Below are positions 24,858-32,954 of a stretch of 46,707 nucleotides of DNA, piece by piece. The notes beneath the pieces were generated by a model. It saw only the letters and a program-made list of their open reading frames with translations. It made no database searches and had not been told where the DNA came from. The DNA is from an uncultured Collinsella sp. (GTDB taxonomy: Bacteria; Actinomycetota; Coriobacteriia; Coriobacteriales; Coriobacteriaceae): positions 1 to 46,707 of the forward strand of contig UQMY01000019.1 of the NCBI GenBank assembly GCA_900542325.1, read 5' to 3'. The position numbers and the translations under genes were made by a program. How positions within the stretch are numbered: the stretch's first letter is position 1; the number at the start of each line of letters is the position of its first letter.

Positions 24858-27226
24858 TAGCGCTCGCCTCCTTCCATGACGGCTGCAATTTCTTCTTGGG
24901 TAAGCCCCAGCTCCTCGGCGGAAAGCTGCGACTGTGCAATCTCCAGGTACGCCGGGCAGCCGTGCAGCAGCTCCTCGTGCGTGCCGGTGCCCACTACGTG
25001 ACCGTCGTCGAGCACGATGATCTGGTCGGCGTGCATGATGGTCGCGATGCGCTGGGCCACGACCACGAGTGCGGCGTCGGTGACGTTTTTGGCCAGCTCC
25101 TCGCGCAGGCGCGCGTCGGTCTTGTAGTCGAGGGCGCTAAACGAGTCATCGAACACCACGACCTCGGGCTTTTTGGTCAACGCGCGGGCAATGGCCAGGC
25201 GTTGGCGCTGACCACCCGAAATATTGGAGCCGCCCTGGCTGATGGGGGAGTCGTAGCCGCCCTCGCGCTCGGCGATAAAGTCCTCGGCCTGGGCGATGCG
25301 TGCCGCCTGGCGCATATCATCATCGCTCACCATGTCGCCGGCAAACTTGAGGTTGCTCTCGACGGTGCCCGAGAACAGGCGACCCTGCTGCGGGATGTAA
25401 CCAATGCGGTGGCGCAGCTCGGAAAGGGTCATGTCGCGCACGTCGATGCCGTCGAGCGAAATGCTGCCGCCCGTGACGTCGTACAGGCGCGGAATCAGCT
25501 GCACGAGCGTGGACTTGCCCGAACCCGTTGAGCCAATGATGCCGAGCATCTGGCCGGCATGTGTGGTGAAGTTCACGCCGCTGATGACATCGGCGCGGGC
25601 ATCGGGGTACTGGAAGCTCACGTCGCGGAAGGTGAGCTCACCGCGCGGCGCGCTGGCTGCGGGCAGTTTGGGCGAGGCAGGGTCGTTGATGCTCGTGGGG
25701 CAGGTGATGACCTCTTCCACGCGCTCTGCTGCGACCTCGGCGCGGGGCAGGATAACCGAAACCATGGTGAGGATCATAAACGCCATGACGATCTGCATGG
25801 TGTAGGAGATGAACGCCATCATGTTGCCGACCTGCATCACGCCGTCGGACACGCCCTGCGCGCCAAACCAGACGATAAGCACGGTGATGCAGTTCATGAC
25901 GAGCATCATGAGCGGCATCATAAAGCTCATGGCGCGGTTGGTGTAGAGCTGCGTGGTCATCAGGTCGAGGGACGCCTGGTCAAAGCGCTCGAGCTCATGC
26001 TCCTCGCGGTTAAACGAGCGGATGGGCATAAGGCCGTCGAGCAGCTCGCGGGCGGTAAGGTTCACGCGGTCCACAAAGCTCTGCATCTTTTTGAACTTGG
26101 GCATGGTGAGGCCCATAAGCACGCCGACGACGGCCGAGACCGCGATGATGGCCACGGCGATGGTCCACTCCAGGCCGGTGTGGTTGGCCAGGACGCGCAT
26201 GACGGCGACGATGCCCATGACGGGCGCCATGAGGCACATGCGGATAAACAGGGTTGCGGCCATCTGAATCTGCTGAATGTCGTTGGTGCAGCGAGTGATG
26301 AGCGAGGCCTGGCTAAACTTGCCCACCTCGGCCGGCGAGAAGTGCATGACCTTGTTGAAGGTCTCGCGGCGCAGGTCGCGTGCGATGGAACAGGCGGTGC
26401 GCGAGGCCACGGCGCCGGTTAGGATGGTGGCGACCAGTGAGATCAGGCACAGACCAAACATCGTGGTCGCCATGCGGCCCAGGTAGGCGTTCTGCACGTC
26501 GGCGGGGTCGATACCCTGCGCCTTGTACTCGTCTTGCACATAGCTCACGGCGCGTTGGGTCACGATGGAGCCCGACATGGAGCCCATTTTGTCCGCCATT
26601 TCATTGGCGCCCTCGACGAGCTTGCTTTGGTCTACCAGACCGCCCTCGACACCTAGGCGCAGACTCTTCATGGTGATCTTGCCGCCGTCGGCATCAATCT
26701 GCTTTTGCATGTTTTGCGCCGCTGTGGCCTTCTGCTGCATCTCGGCGAGCTGCTCGGGCGTCATTGCCGCCATCTGCTCGGGGGTGGGCATGGCCTGGGC
26801 GCCGCCGCCATTGCTTGCCTCGGTGGATGCGCCGGTCATGTCGCCCATGGAGCTGGCGTCGATGCCCTGGTTGAGAGAAAGGACGACGGTCTCGGGCAGG
26901 CTCATAATGTCGGCAATCTTGCCGCCATCGGCACGCTCTTCCTCGGTGCCCTTGTACGTTCGAATGCCTTTTTTGTCAGCCTTGCTAAACACGGCCTCCA
27001 CAGCTTTGGCGTCCTTGGTGCTCATAAAGAGCTCAAGGTCATCGAGTGATTCGGCACGAATGGTGTCGGGCACGGGCGAGGCGATGCCGCCTTGCTGTAC
27101 GCCCACGTCGACGATGTCGCTCATGTAGGTAGGCAGTGCCAGATCGGCGTTGCAGCTGATTACGATAAGTACGATAGCTGTGAACAGTGCCAGGACATGC
27201 TTTTTAAAGAGCTTGAGAATCCTCAC
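24857..27226 (-). CDS. ABC exporter half-transporter with long extracellular insert and degenerate ATP site
   Basis: 789 aa, about 170-200 longer than the usual 580-600. The extra length lies between TM1 (residues about 10-32) and TM2 (about 252-275): a hydrophilic insert, with a Met/Gln-rich coiled segment near residues 146-180 (PTPEQMAAMTPEQLAEMQQK), predicted outside the cell. The ATPase domain has Walker A GSTGSGKST, signature ISGGQRQR and Walker B VVVFDDSFSALD, where Asp replaces the catalytic Glu. The start is GTG, overlapping the MarR stop (GTGA), with AAGGAG upstream. It pairs with the downstream half-transporter. The insert may gate substrates or bind a partner. Confidence 0.9.
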   Translation of the reverse strand: MRILKLFKKHVLALFTAIVLIVISCNADLALPTYMSDIVDVGVQQGGIASPVPDTIRAESLDDLELFMSTKDAKAVEAVFSKADKKGIRTYKGTEEERADGGKIADIMSLPETVVLSLNQGIDASSMGDMTGASTEASNGGGAQAMPTPEQMAAMTPEQLAEMQQKATAAQNMQKQIDADGGKITMKSLRLGVEGGLVDQSKLVEGANEMADKMGSMSGSIVTQRAVSYVQDEYKAQGIDPADVQNAYLGRMATTMFGLCLISLVATILTGAVASRTACSIARDLRRETFNKVMHFSPAEVGKFSQASLITRCTNDIQQIQMAATLFIRMCLMAPVMGIVAVMRVLANHTGLEWTIAVAIIAVSAVVGVLMGLTMPKFKKMQSFVDRVNLTARELLDGLMPIRSFNREEHELERFDQASLDLMTTQLYTNRAMSFMMPLMMLVMNCITVLIVWFGAQGVSDGVMQVGNMMAFISYTMQIVMAFMILTMVSVILPRAEVAAERVEEVITCPTSINDPASPKLPAASAPRGELTFRDVSFQYPDARADVISGVNFTTHAGQMLGIIGSTGSGKSTLVQLIPRLYDVTGGSISLDGIDVRDMTLSELRHRIGYIPQQGRLFSGTVESNLKFAGDMVSDDDMRQAARIAQAEDFIAEREGGYDSPISQGGSNISGGQRQRLAIARALTKKPEVVVFDDSFSALDYKTDARLREELAKNVTDAALVVVAQRIATIMHADQIIVLDDGHVVGTGTHEELLHGCPAYLEIAQSQLSAEELGLTQEEIAAVMEGGER

Positions 27227-27672
27227 TCGGCATCTCTCCTTTCTTGATTGCGGTCGATAATTTCGTTGAAACGCCTTAGAAGGCGCACCATCTCTTGGGT
27301 ATCTGTTTCGCCGAGCTGCTCGAGGAAGGCCGCGGTGCGCTCCTCGAATTCCCGACGTTTGATTTCGAGATTCTGGAATCCCTTATCGGTCATCGTGACG
27401 TGTACACGACGACGGTCGGTCTTTGAGTGCTCGCGCTCGACCCAGCCCTTGGCTTCGAGAGTGCGTAAGATATTGGCGATGCGGGCACTCGAGACCCAGG
27501 CGCGATTTGCGAGTTCGCTCGGCGTGAGCGAACCGCCAGCGAGCATGAGGGCGCGCATGACAGCCATCTCGCCGCCGAGAGCTTTGTCCGCAGAGCGTGA
27601 AATGCGATGATGCATGCTGCCAAACTCAGTTAAGAGCTGACGTCCAAGCTCATGGAAATCGGTATCTTCCAC
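27223..27672 (-). CDS. MarR-family transcriptional regulator
   Basis: 149 aa winged-helix regulator: SLTPSELANRAWVSSARIAN is the recognition HTH and KTDRRRVHVTMTDKG the wing, the most conserved part of MarR. Start is GTG with SD AGGGG. It heads an operon with the two exporter genes (overlapping stops and starts), so it is very likely their ligand-responsive repressor. A dyad overlaps its start region, consistent with autoregulation. Confidence 0.92.
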   Translation of the reverse strand: MEDTDFHELGRQLLTEFGSMHHRISRSADKALGGEMAVMRALMLAGGSLTPSELANRAWVSSARIANILRTLEAKGWVEREHSKTDRRRVHVTMTDKGFQNLEIKRREFEERTAAFLEQLGETDTQEMVRLLRRFNEIIDRNQERRDAE

Positions 27673-27710
27673 CGAAAACCCCTAACACTAGAAACTATTT
27701 TCGGTGAAAG
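27667..27710. promoter_or_regulatory. Inverted repeat at the marR start (probable MarR operator)
   Basis: TTCCACCGAAAA (27667-27678) faces TTTTCGGTGAAAG (27698-27710) across 19 bp. It overlaps the GTG start codon and leader of the MarR gene, a common place for an autorepressor site. Confidence 0.55.
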
Positions 27711-27780
27711 ATGATACCCGCATATTCGGGCCTCATGCAGTGGGCAATATAAAGAGCGCATAAAGAGTTAAAAAATTCAA

Positions 27781-27808
27781 TTGCTGAAGCGTTTCAAAGA
27801 ACTACTAT
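27781..27808 (+). promoter_or_regulatory. Promoter of the SDR-permease genes with embedded operator
   Basis: TTGCTG (27781-27786) and TACTAT (27803-27808) are spaced by 16 bp. TGAAGCGTTTCA (27785-27796), close to the LacI/GalR-type consensus TGAAACGTTTCA, lies in the spacer. This suggests repression by a LacI-type regulator, not encoded next to it. Confidence 0.4.
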
Positions 27809-27875
27809 GCCCGCGGTTAGGCGAGGGGTTGTCACCACCATGACGACTGGGACTCATTTATCGCCACGTGCGATG

Positions 27876-27919
27876 CTCCAACTTCCCGCAAGGAGACACC
27901 TGAATCAAGGGGGTTGGAG
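27876..27919 (+). promoter_or_regulatory. Hairpin that can sequester the SDR ribosome-binding site
   Basis: CTCCAAC (27876-27882) is complementary to GTTGGAG (27913-27919), which contains the SD immediately before the ATG at 27922. Pairing would block initiation. Whether this is regulated is unknown. Confidence 0.4.
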
Positions 27920-27921
27920 TC

Positions 27922-28671
27922 ATGGCATTTGACTTCACGGGCAAAACCGCGATCGTTACCGGCGGCACTCAGGGCATTGGCCTCGAGATCGCCAAGGGCA
28001 TCGTCGCGGGCGGCGGACACGTCGCGCTCATCGCAAGGAACGCTGCCAAGGGCGAGGCCGCTGTGGTCGAGCTTGGCGAGGGCAACAAGTTCTATCAGCT
28101 CGATGTCGCCGATGCACCCAAGGCACGCGAGACCGTCGAGCAGATTTTTACGGACCTGCCGCAAACCAACATCCTGATCAACTGTGCTGGCGTCATCAGC
28201 ACCAAGAAGTTCGACGAGATCGATGACACCGAGTGGCGTCGTACCATCGACATCAACCTCAACGGTACCTTCACTATGATGAATGCTGTGTACCCGCACT
28301 TTAAGGCGGCCCATGCCGGCACTATCGTCAACGTGAGTTCCGTTGCGGGCAAGATCGGTGGCGGCCTGCTCGGCACCGCGGCTTACGCGAGCTCCAAGGC
28401 CGGTGTTAACGGTCTAACCAAGGCAGTCGCCAAGGAAGGCGGCAAGTTTGGCGTCCGCTGCAACGCCGTGTGCCCGTCGCTCACCCTTACCGATATGACC
28501 TCGATTCTCTCTGACGAGAACTCTCAGCGCATCATCAACGGTATTCCTCTGGGCCGTGCCGCCCAGGCAAGCGAGCCCGCGCAGATGGTGCTCTTCTTTG
28601 CCTCCGACCTTGCCAGCTTCGTGAACGGCGAGATCGGTGACTGCGACGGTGGCATCGTTCTGGACGGGTAA
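27922..28671 (+). CDS. Short-chain dehydrogenase/reductase
   Basis: 249 aa classical SDR. NAD(P)-binding TGGTQGIG (13-20), NCAGV, the catalytic NVSSVAG…YASSKAG (Ser, Tyr-x3-Lys) and the C-terminal GEIGDCDGGIVLDG are all visible. The downstream gene is a KdgT-like sugar-acid permease, so I infer oxidation or reduction of a sugar acid (KduD-like role is possible), but the substrate is not proven. The promoter region holds a LacI-type half-palindrome and the SD can pair with an upstream CTCCAAC. Confidence 0.88.
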   Translation: MAFDFTGKTAIVTGGTQGIGLEIAKGIVAGGGHVALIARNAAKGEAAVVELGEGNKFYQLDVADAPKARETVEQIFTDLPQTNILINCAGVISTKKFDEIDDTEWRRTIDINLNGTFTMMNAVYPHFKAAHAGTIVNVSSVAGKIGGGLLGTAAYASSKAGVNGLTKAVAKEGGKFGVRCNAVCPSLTLTDMTSILSDENSQRIINGIPLGRAAQASEPAQMVLFFASDLASFVNGEIGDCDGGIVLDG

Positions 28672-28779
28672 TACCCCGCGACGTTAATTCGGCGACGGCT
28701 CCTGCGACTCGGGACCGTCGCCTTCTTTCTGGCACAGGAGCGTGTGACCGCGTGTCGCACGCATCAAAAGGAGATATAA

Positions 28780-29793
28780 ATGAGTGAATCGACTGCGGTG
28801 GAGGCGCCGGCGGCAAAGGAGCCGTTCTTTAAGATGTCCTCCATCCCGGGTGCCAATATTTTGGTGCCGCTTTTGTTGGGCTGCCTGCTCAACACGCTGT
28901 TCCCCGACCTGTTCAAAACGCTCGGCAGCTTTACGCTCGGCATGACCCAGCAGGGCGCAGGCCCGCTTGTTGGCGCTTTTTTGCTCATCGTCGGTACGAC
29001 GATTTCGTTTAAGAGCGCTCCTGCCGCCGCTGCCCGCGGCGCCATCATCATCGCCGTCAAGCAGATCGTGGTCGTTGCCGTGTCGCTGCTCATCCTTTAT
29101 GTGTTCAACGACAACCTGTTTGGTATCTCGGCCATGGTGATGCTGGCCGCTTGCACGGGTGCGAACAACGCTATGTACGCTGGACTGATGGGCACCATGG
29201 GCAATGAGGCCGAACGTGGTGCCGTCGCAATCACCACGCTGGTTGTCGGCCCTCCGGTCACGATGATCGTGCTCGGCGCTGCCGGTCAGGCTCCGATCGG
29301 CTGGTCGCTCGTGGGCGCCATCCTGCCGATCGTCGTCGGCATTATCCTGGGTAACCTCTTCCCCAGCTTTAAGAAGATGATGGCACCGGCACTTTCCGCC
29401 ATCATCGTGCTCGTCTTCTTTGCCATGGGATCGACCATGACCTTTGGCCAGCTTATCAACGGTGGTCTTCCCGGCATCCTGCTCGGCGTGATCTGCTCGG
29501 TGGTCTTTGCAATTCCCGTCATCGCGGTCGATAAGCTCACGGGCGGTACGGGTGTCGCAGGTGCGGCCATTTCGAGCTGCGCCGGAGCCAATGTGGCCAC
29601 GCCTGCTGCCATGGCAAGCGTCAACGAGGCCATGTACGGCGGCGCGGTGCTCGCGACGGCTACGGCGCAGGTCGCAGCATGTGCTATCGTGACGGCCATT
29701 TTGACCCCGCTGGTCACCAGCTGGTGCTACAAGCATTTTGAGGGCCAGGGCCACAGCAAGGCAACGACCGACAAAGCCGCCGCAGCCGCCTAA
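28780..29793 (+). CDS. 2-keto-3-deoxygluconate permease family transporter (KdgT-like)
   Basis: 337 aa, about ten TM segments. Family features: IPGANILVPLLLGCLLNTLF at the start, LAACTGANNAMYAGLMGTMG, the GPPVTMIVLG helix, ADKLTGG-like DKLTGGTGVAGAA and the Gly/Ala-rich SSCAGANVATPAAMA. KdgT members are proton symporters for 2-keto-3-deoxygluconate and related sugar acids. SD AAGGAG. It follows the SDR gene by 108 nt and probably forms an operon with it for uptake and first conversion of a sugar acid. A strong hairpin ends the unit. Confidence 0.85.
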   Translation: MSESTAVEAPAAKEPFFKMSSIPGANILVPLLLGCLLNTLFPDLFKTLGSFTLGMTQQGAGPLVGAFLLIVGTTISFKSAPAAAARGAIIIAVKQIVVVAVSLLILYVFNDNLFGISAMVMLAACTGANNAMYAGLMGTMGNEAERGAVAITTLVVGPPVTMIVLGAAGQAPIGWSLVGAILPIVVGIILGNLFPSFKKMMAPALSAIIVLVFFAMGSTMTFGQLINGGLPGILLGVICSVVFAIPVIAVDKLTGGTGVAGAAISSCAGANVATPAAMASVNEAMYGGAVLATATAQVAACAIVTAILTPLVTSWCYKHFEGQGHSKATTDKAAAAA

Positions 29794-29831
29794 TGCCAAG
29801 CGGCAATCAAAGCTAAATAACTAGCCATGCC

Positions 29832-29869
29832 ACAGGGCGGCCCCGGGGGGAATCCCGTGGCCGCCCTGT
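29832..29869 (+). terminator. Hairpin terminator after the KdgT-like gene
   Basis: ACAGGGCGGCC (29832-29842) pairs with GGCCGCCCTGT (29859-29869), extended inward by CGGG/CCCG. The following T-run is weak (AGTTTCTG). Confidence 0.75.
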
Positions 29870-30263
29870 AGTTTCTGTGGGGTCTCTGGGGCACTTTACT
29901 CTGCTAAAGCTGGCATAACAGCTAGAGTGAAGGACGTATAAAGGCAAGGGGAAATATCAAGCGAATCGGTGAACGGTAGCTGATGGTGGGAGCGTTTCCT
30001 GCGGATTTGTTAAAAACGCCCTAATGGTATAAAAAAAGAAACATATAACAGCCCTGATGAAGGGGGTGGCTATGTTATCCTTCTCAAACGGGTGAAATCT
30101 TGGGTTTTGGGTTGCAGTTCCAAGGTGGACAAACGTTTTTCCCTGTACCAATGTGTGGTGAAGAACGGAAGAAGCCGGTAGTGCAAGCCGATAATTCAAG
30201 AATTCAATAAGCAGCGGTGTGAGAGAGCGCCGCATTACACGTAACTAGGAGCGTGGTTACACA
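29870..30263 (+). promoter_or_regulatory. Long promoter/leader region of the pyruvate formate-lyase gene
   Basis: About 390 bp without a gene. A possible promoter is TTGTTA (30007-30012), 15 bp, TATAAA (30028-30033). Hairpins include GGG-GCGTTT/AAACGC-CC around 29988-30020 and an AGCC/GGCT stem near 30042-30075. The SD TAGGAG sits in the loop of a GTAAC/GTTAC hairpin (30241-30260). A long leader fits oxygen- or redox-controlled expression of PFL, but no clear Fnr or Rex site was found. Confidence 0.4.
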
Positions 30264-32315
30264 ATGCAGGAGGCATGGGAAGGCTTCAAGGAAGGCATCT
30301 GGACGGGAGAGGTTGACGTCCGAGACTTCATCCAGAAGAACTACACCCCCTACGAGGGCGACGAGTCGTTCCTCGCCGGCCCGACCGAGCGTACCAAGGA
30401 GCTGTGGGGCGAGGTTCTCGACCTGCTGCTCAAGGAGCGCGAGCAGGGCGGCGTCCTCGATATGGACACCAAGACCGTCACGGGTATCGTGAGCCACCCC
30501 GCTGGCTACATCGATAACGCCCATCGCGACAAGGAGACCATCGTCGGCCTCCAGACCGACAAGCCGCTCAAGCGCGCGCTGCACGTCAACGGCGGTATCC
30601 GCATCGCTTGCCAGGCTGCCAGCCAGCACGGCTACAAGATCGACGAGAACGTTGTCGAGCGCTACACCTTCGAGCGCAAGACCCACAACGCCGGCGTCTT
30701 CGATGTCTACACCCCCGAGATGCGCGCCTGCCGCTCGGCCCACATCATCACCGGTCTGCCCGATGGCTATGGCCGCGGCCGCATCATCGGCGACTACCGT
30801 CGTGTCGCCCTGTACGGTGTCGACTACCTGATCAAGGACAAGGAGGCCCAGAAGGCTTCCACCCCGACGGTCATGACCGCCGACAACATCCGCGATCGTG
30901 AGGAGCTGCAGGAGCAGATCCGCGCCCTCGGCGAGCTCAAGATGATGGCCGAGACCTATGGTTTCGACATTTCCAACCCTGCTACCAACACGCAGGAGGC
31001 CATCCAGTGGATGTACTTCGCCTACCTCGCTTCCGTCAAGGAGCAGAACGGCGCCGCTATGTCCATCGGCCGTACCTCCACGTTCATCGACATCTACGCT
31101 GAGCGCGACCTTGCCAACGGTACCTTCACCGAGGAGCAGATCCAGGAGTTCGTGGATCACTTCATCATGAAGCTCCGCATGGTCAAGTTTGCCCGTACCC
31201 CCGAGTACCAGGCCCTGTTTACCGGCGATCCGCAGTGGGTCACCGAGTCCATCGGCGGCATGGGTGTCGACGGCCGTACGCTCGTTACCAAGATGAGCTA
31301 CCGCTACCTGCACACGCTCGAGAACATGGGCACCAGCCCCGAGCCCAACATGACCGTTCTGTGGTCGACCCGTCTGCCCGAGAACTTCAAGAAGTTCTGC
31401 GCCAAGACTTCTGTCGCCAGCTCCTCGATTCAGTACGAGAACGACGACCTCATGCGCGTCTACCACGGCGACGACTACGGCATTGCCTGCTGCGTGTCCT
31501 CCATGCGCATCGGCAAGGAGATGCAGTTCTTCGGCGCCCGCGCCAACCTGGCCAAGTGCCTGCTGTACGCACTCAACGGCGGTGTTGACGAGGTCTCCAA
31601 GAAGCAGGTCGGCCCCAAGTATCGCGCCGTCGAGGGCGATACGCTCGATTACGACGACGTTGTGGCCAAGTACAACGACATGATGAAGTGGCTCGCTGGC
31701 GTGTACGTCAACTCGCTGAACATCATCCACTACATGCACGACAAGTATTGCTACGAGCGCATCCAGATGGCTCTGCACGACAAGCACGTGCACCGCTGGT
31801 TCGCTACGGGCATTGCTGGCCTTTCCGTCGTGGCTGACTCCCTGTCTGCCATCAAGTACGCCAAGGTCCACCCCGTTCGCGACGAGAACGGCATCATCGT
31901 CGACTTCGAGACCGAGGGCGAGTTCCCCAAGTACGGTAACGACGACGACCGCGTCGACCAGATCGCTCACGACGTTGTGCACCAGTTCATGGAGTACATC
32001 CGCATGAACGACACCTACCGCAACTCCGTGCCCACGACCTCGGTTCTGACCATTACCTCCAACGTCGTGTACGGTAAGAAGACCGGTTCCACGCCTGACG
32101 GCCGCAAGGCTGGCCAGCCGTTCGCCCCGGGTGCTAACCCCATGCACAAGCGCGATAGCCACGGCGCCATCGCTTCGCTGTCTTCGGTTTCCAAGCTCCC
32201 GTTCCGCGATGCTCAGGACGGCATCTCCAACACCTTCTCCATCATCCCGGGTGCGCTCGGCAAGGAGGACCAGGTGTTCTTTGGCGATATCGACCTTGAT
32301 CAGCTGGGCGAGTAA
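30264..32315 (+). CDS. pflB: Pyruvate formate-lyase catalytic chain lacking the glycyl-radical domain
   Basis: 683 aa. Converts pyruvate + CoA to acetyl-CoA + formate in anaerobic fermentation. The catalytic Cys pair is in GIACCVSSM (C409-C410), next to QFFGARANLAK. It matches E. coli PflB through PGANPMH, SLSSVSKLPF and FSIIPGALGKED and then stops after DIDLDQLGE, about where E. coli PflB has another 80 residues carrying the RVSGY radical motif. That motif is in the separate gene at 32401. So this chain cannot be active alone; it should need the small chain, like a split enzyme. Codon use is strongly biased, suggesting very high expression. The activase is at 39881. Confidence 0.93.
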   Translation: MQEAWEGFKEGIWTGEVDVRDFIQKNYTPYEGDESFLAGPTERTKELWGEVLDLLLKEREQGGVLDMDTKTVTGIVSHPAGYIDNAHRDKETIVGLQTDKPLKRALHVNGGIRIACQAASQHGYKIDENVVERYTFERKTHNAGVFDVYTPEMRACRSAHIITGLPDGYGRGRIIGDYRRVALYGVDYLIKDKEAQKASTPTVMTADNIRDREELQEQIRALGELKMMAETYGFDISNPATNTQEAIQWMYFAYLASVKEQNGAAMSIGRTSTFIDIYAERDLANGTFTEEQIQEFVDHFIMKLRMVKFARTPEYQALFTGDPQWVTESIGGMGVDGRTLVTKMSYRYLHTLENMGTSPEPNMTVLWSTRLPENFKKFCAKTSVASSSIQYENDDLMRVYHGDDYGIACCVSSMRIGKEMQFFGARANLAKCLLYALNGGVDEVSKKQVGPKYRAVEGDTLDYDDVVAKYNDMMKWLAGVYVNSLNIIHYMHDKYCYERIQMALHDKHVHRWFATGIAGLSVVADSLSAIKYAKVHPVRDENGIIVDFETEGEFPKYGNDDDRVDQIAHDVVHQFMEYIRMNDTYRNSVPTTSVLTITSNVVYGKKTGSTPDGRKAGQPFAPGANPMHKRDSHGAIASLSSVSKLPFRDAQDGISNTFSIIPGALGKEDQVFFGDIDLDQLGE

Positions 32316-32316
32316 C

Positions 32317-32341
32317 TATTGTTAGTGCTATACTAACAATA
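32317..32341 (+). promoter_or_regulatory. Palindrome with an extended -10 between the two PFL genes
   Basis: TATTGTTAGT (32317-32326) pairs perfectly with ACTAACAATA (32332-32341). It encloses TGCTATACT, an extended -10 type sequence. It could be an internal promoter covered by an operator, or an RNA hairpin tuning the ratio of the two chains. Confidence 0.45.
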
Positions 32342-32357
32342 ACGATTACTGATTAGC

Positions 32358-32377
32358 GCGCCGGTTTCGGCCGGCGC
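32358..32377 (+). other. GC hairpin in the PFL intercistronic region
   Basis: GCGCCGG tttcgg CCGGCGC, 16 nt before the SD GAAGGAG of the small chain. No T-run. A very similar hairpin occurs at 46674-46693. Confidence 0.5.
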
Positions 32378-32400
32378 CTATCGATCGAAGGAGACACATT

Positions 32401-32652
32401 ATGAAGGTTTCTGAAGTTTCCGAGACTCAGGCCGATAACCTGGTCCACATGCTCGACGCTTACGCCGAGAAGGGTGGCCACCACCTGAACATCAACGTCT
32501 TCAACCGTGAGACGCTGCTCGACGCTCAGGCTCACCCCGAGAAGTACCCGCAGCTGACCATCCGCGTTTCCGGCTATGCCGTGAACTTCCACACGCTCAC
32601 CAAGGAGCAGCAGGACGAGGTCATTTCGCGTACCTTCCACAACAAGTTCTAA
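32401..32652 (+). CDS. Separate glycyl-radical domain subunit of pyruvate formate-lyase (GrcA-like)
   Basis: 83 aa. It corresponds to the C-terminal domain of PFL: HLNINVFNRETLLDAQAHPE, KYPQLTIRVSGYAVNF with the radical Gly at residue 58, and TKEQQDEVISRTFHNKF. In E. coli the related GrcA/YfiD is a spare part that repairs oxygen-damaged PFL, which has its own Gly domain. Here the main chain lacks that domain, so this subunit should be obligatory. It has its own SD (GAAGGAG) and ATG, 85 nt after the pflB stop, so this is not a point frameshift. PflA would install the radical. An A-type hairpin follows 24 nt after its stop. Confidence 0.93.
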   Translation: MKVSEVSETQADNLVHMLDAYAEKGGHHLNINVFNRETLLDAQAHPEKYPQLTIRVSGYAVNFHTLTKEQQDEVISRTFHNKF

Positions 32653-32676
32653 AGGGGGTTTAACTCCCGCAGGATC

Positions 32677-32803
32677 GCCGGGCCGCTTTGGGTTACTTTC
32701 CAAAACGTCCTCGGACATGCAAAGGGCTCCGCTGCGCGCTTCGCGCGGCGGAGCCCTTTGCGTCCTGCGGAATGTTTTGGAAAGTAACCCAAAGCGGCCC
32801 GGC
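32677..32803 (+). repeat. A-type structured element, copy 1 (127 nt)
   Basis: Perfect 30-bp outer arms (32677-32706, 32774-32803). Internal loop of 12 by 12 nt: GTCCTCGGACAT (32707-32718) opposite GTCCTGCGGAAT (32762-32773). Perfect 14-bp inner stem (32719-32732, 32748-32761). Apical 15 nt TGCGCGCTTCGCGCG. It begins 24 nt after the stop codon of the PFL small chain on the sense strand. No T-run follows. Copy 2 is at 45483-45599 on the other strand. Confidence 0.85.
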
Positions 32804-32916
32804 TGGGGTCCTGTGTAGTCGCCCTTTAGGCGGAACTCTCCTAATTATTTGGATGAGTCGTTTACTTACTTGTACTGTTACCGTCTTCCCACTGTTGTTG
32901 GGGTATGCTTTGTTTG

Positions 32917-32935
32917 TATGTAAACGTATGACATG
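32917..32935. promoter_or_regulatory. LacI-type operator upstream of the regulator gene
   Basis: TATGTAAACGTATGACATG matches 16 of 19 positions of the tandem operators at 34067 and 34084. It ends 19 bp before the ATG of the LacI gene, suggesting autoregulation. Confidence 0.65.
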
Positions 32936-32954
32936 TTGATGAGGGGAGGGTGCT

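Noticed and set aside
29990..30020. CTGCGGATTTGTT resembling the right side of the A-type internal loop
   Set aside because: No matching outer or inner stems surround it; likely chance.
30204..32162. 652-aa open frame antisense to the PFL gene
   Set aside because: It is the mirror of a strongly biased G+C-rich gene, has low-complexity Val/Leu/Asp/His composition and no SD; the sense strand has clear PFL motifs.
32677..32803. A-type element as an ordinary Rho-independent terminator
   Set aside because: Far too long, lacks a T-run, and shares conserved loops with a second copy.
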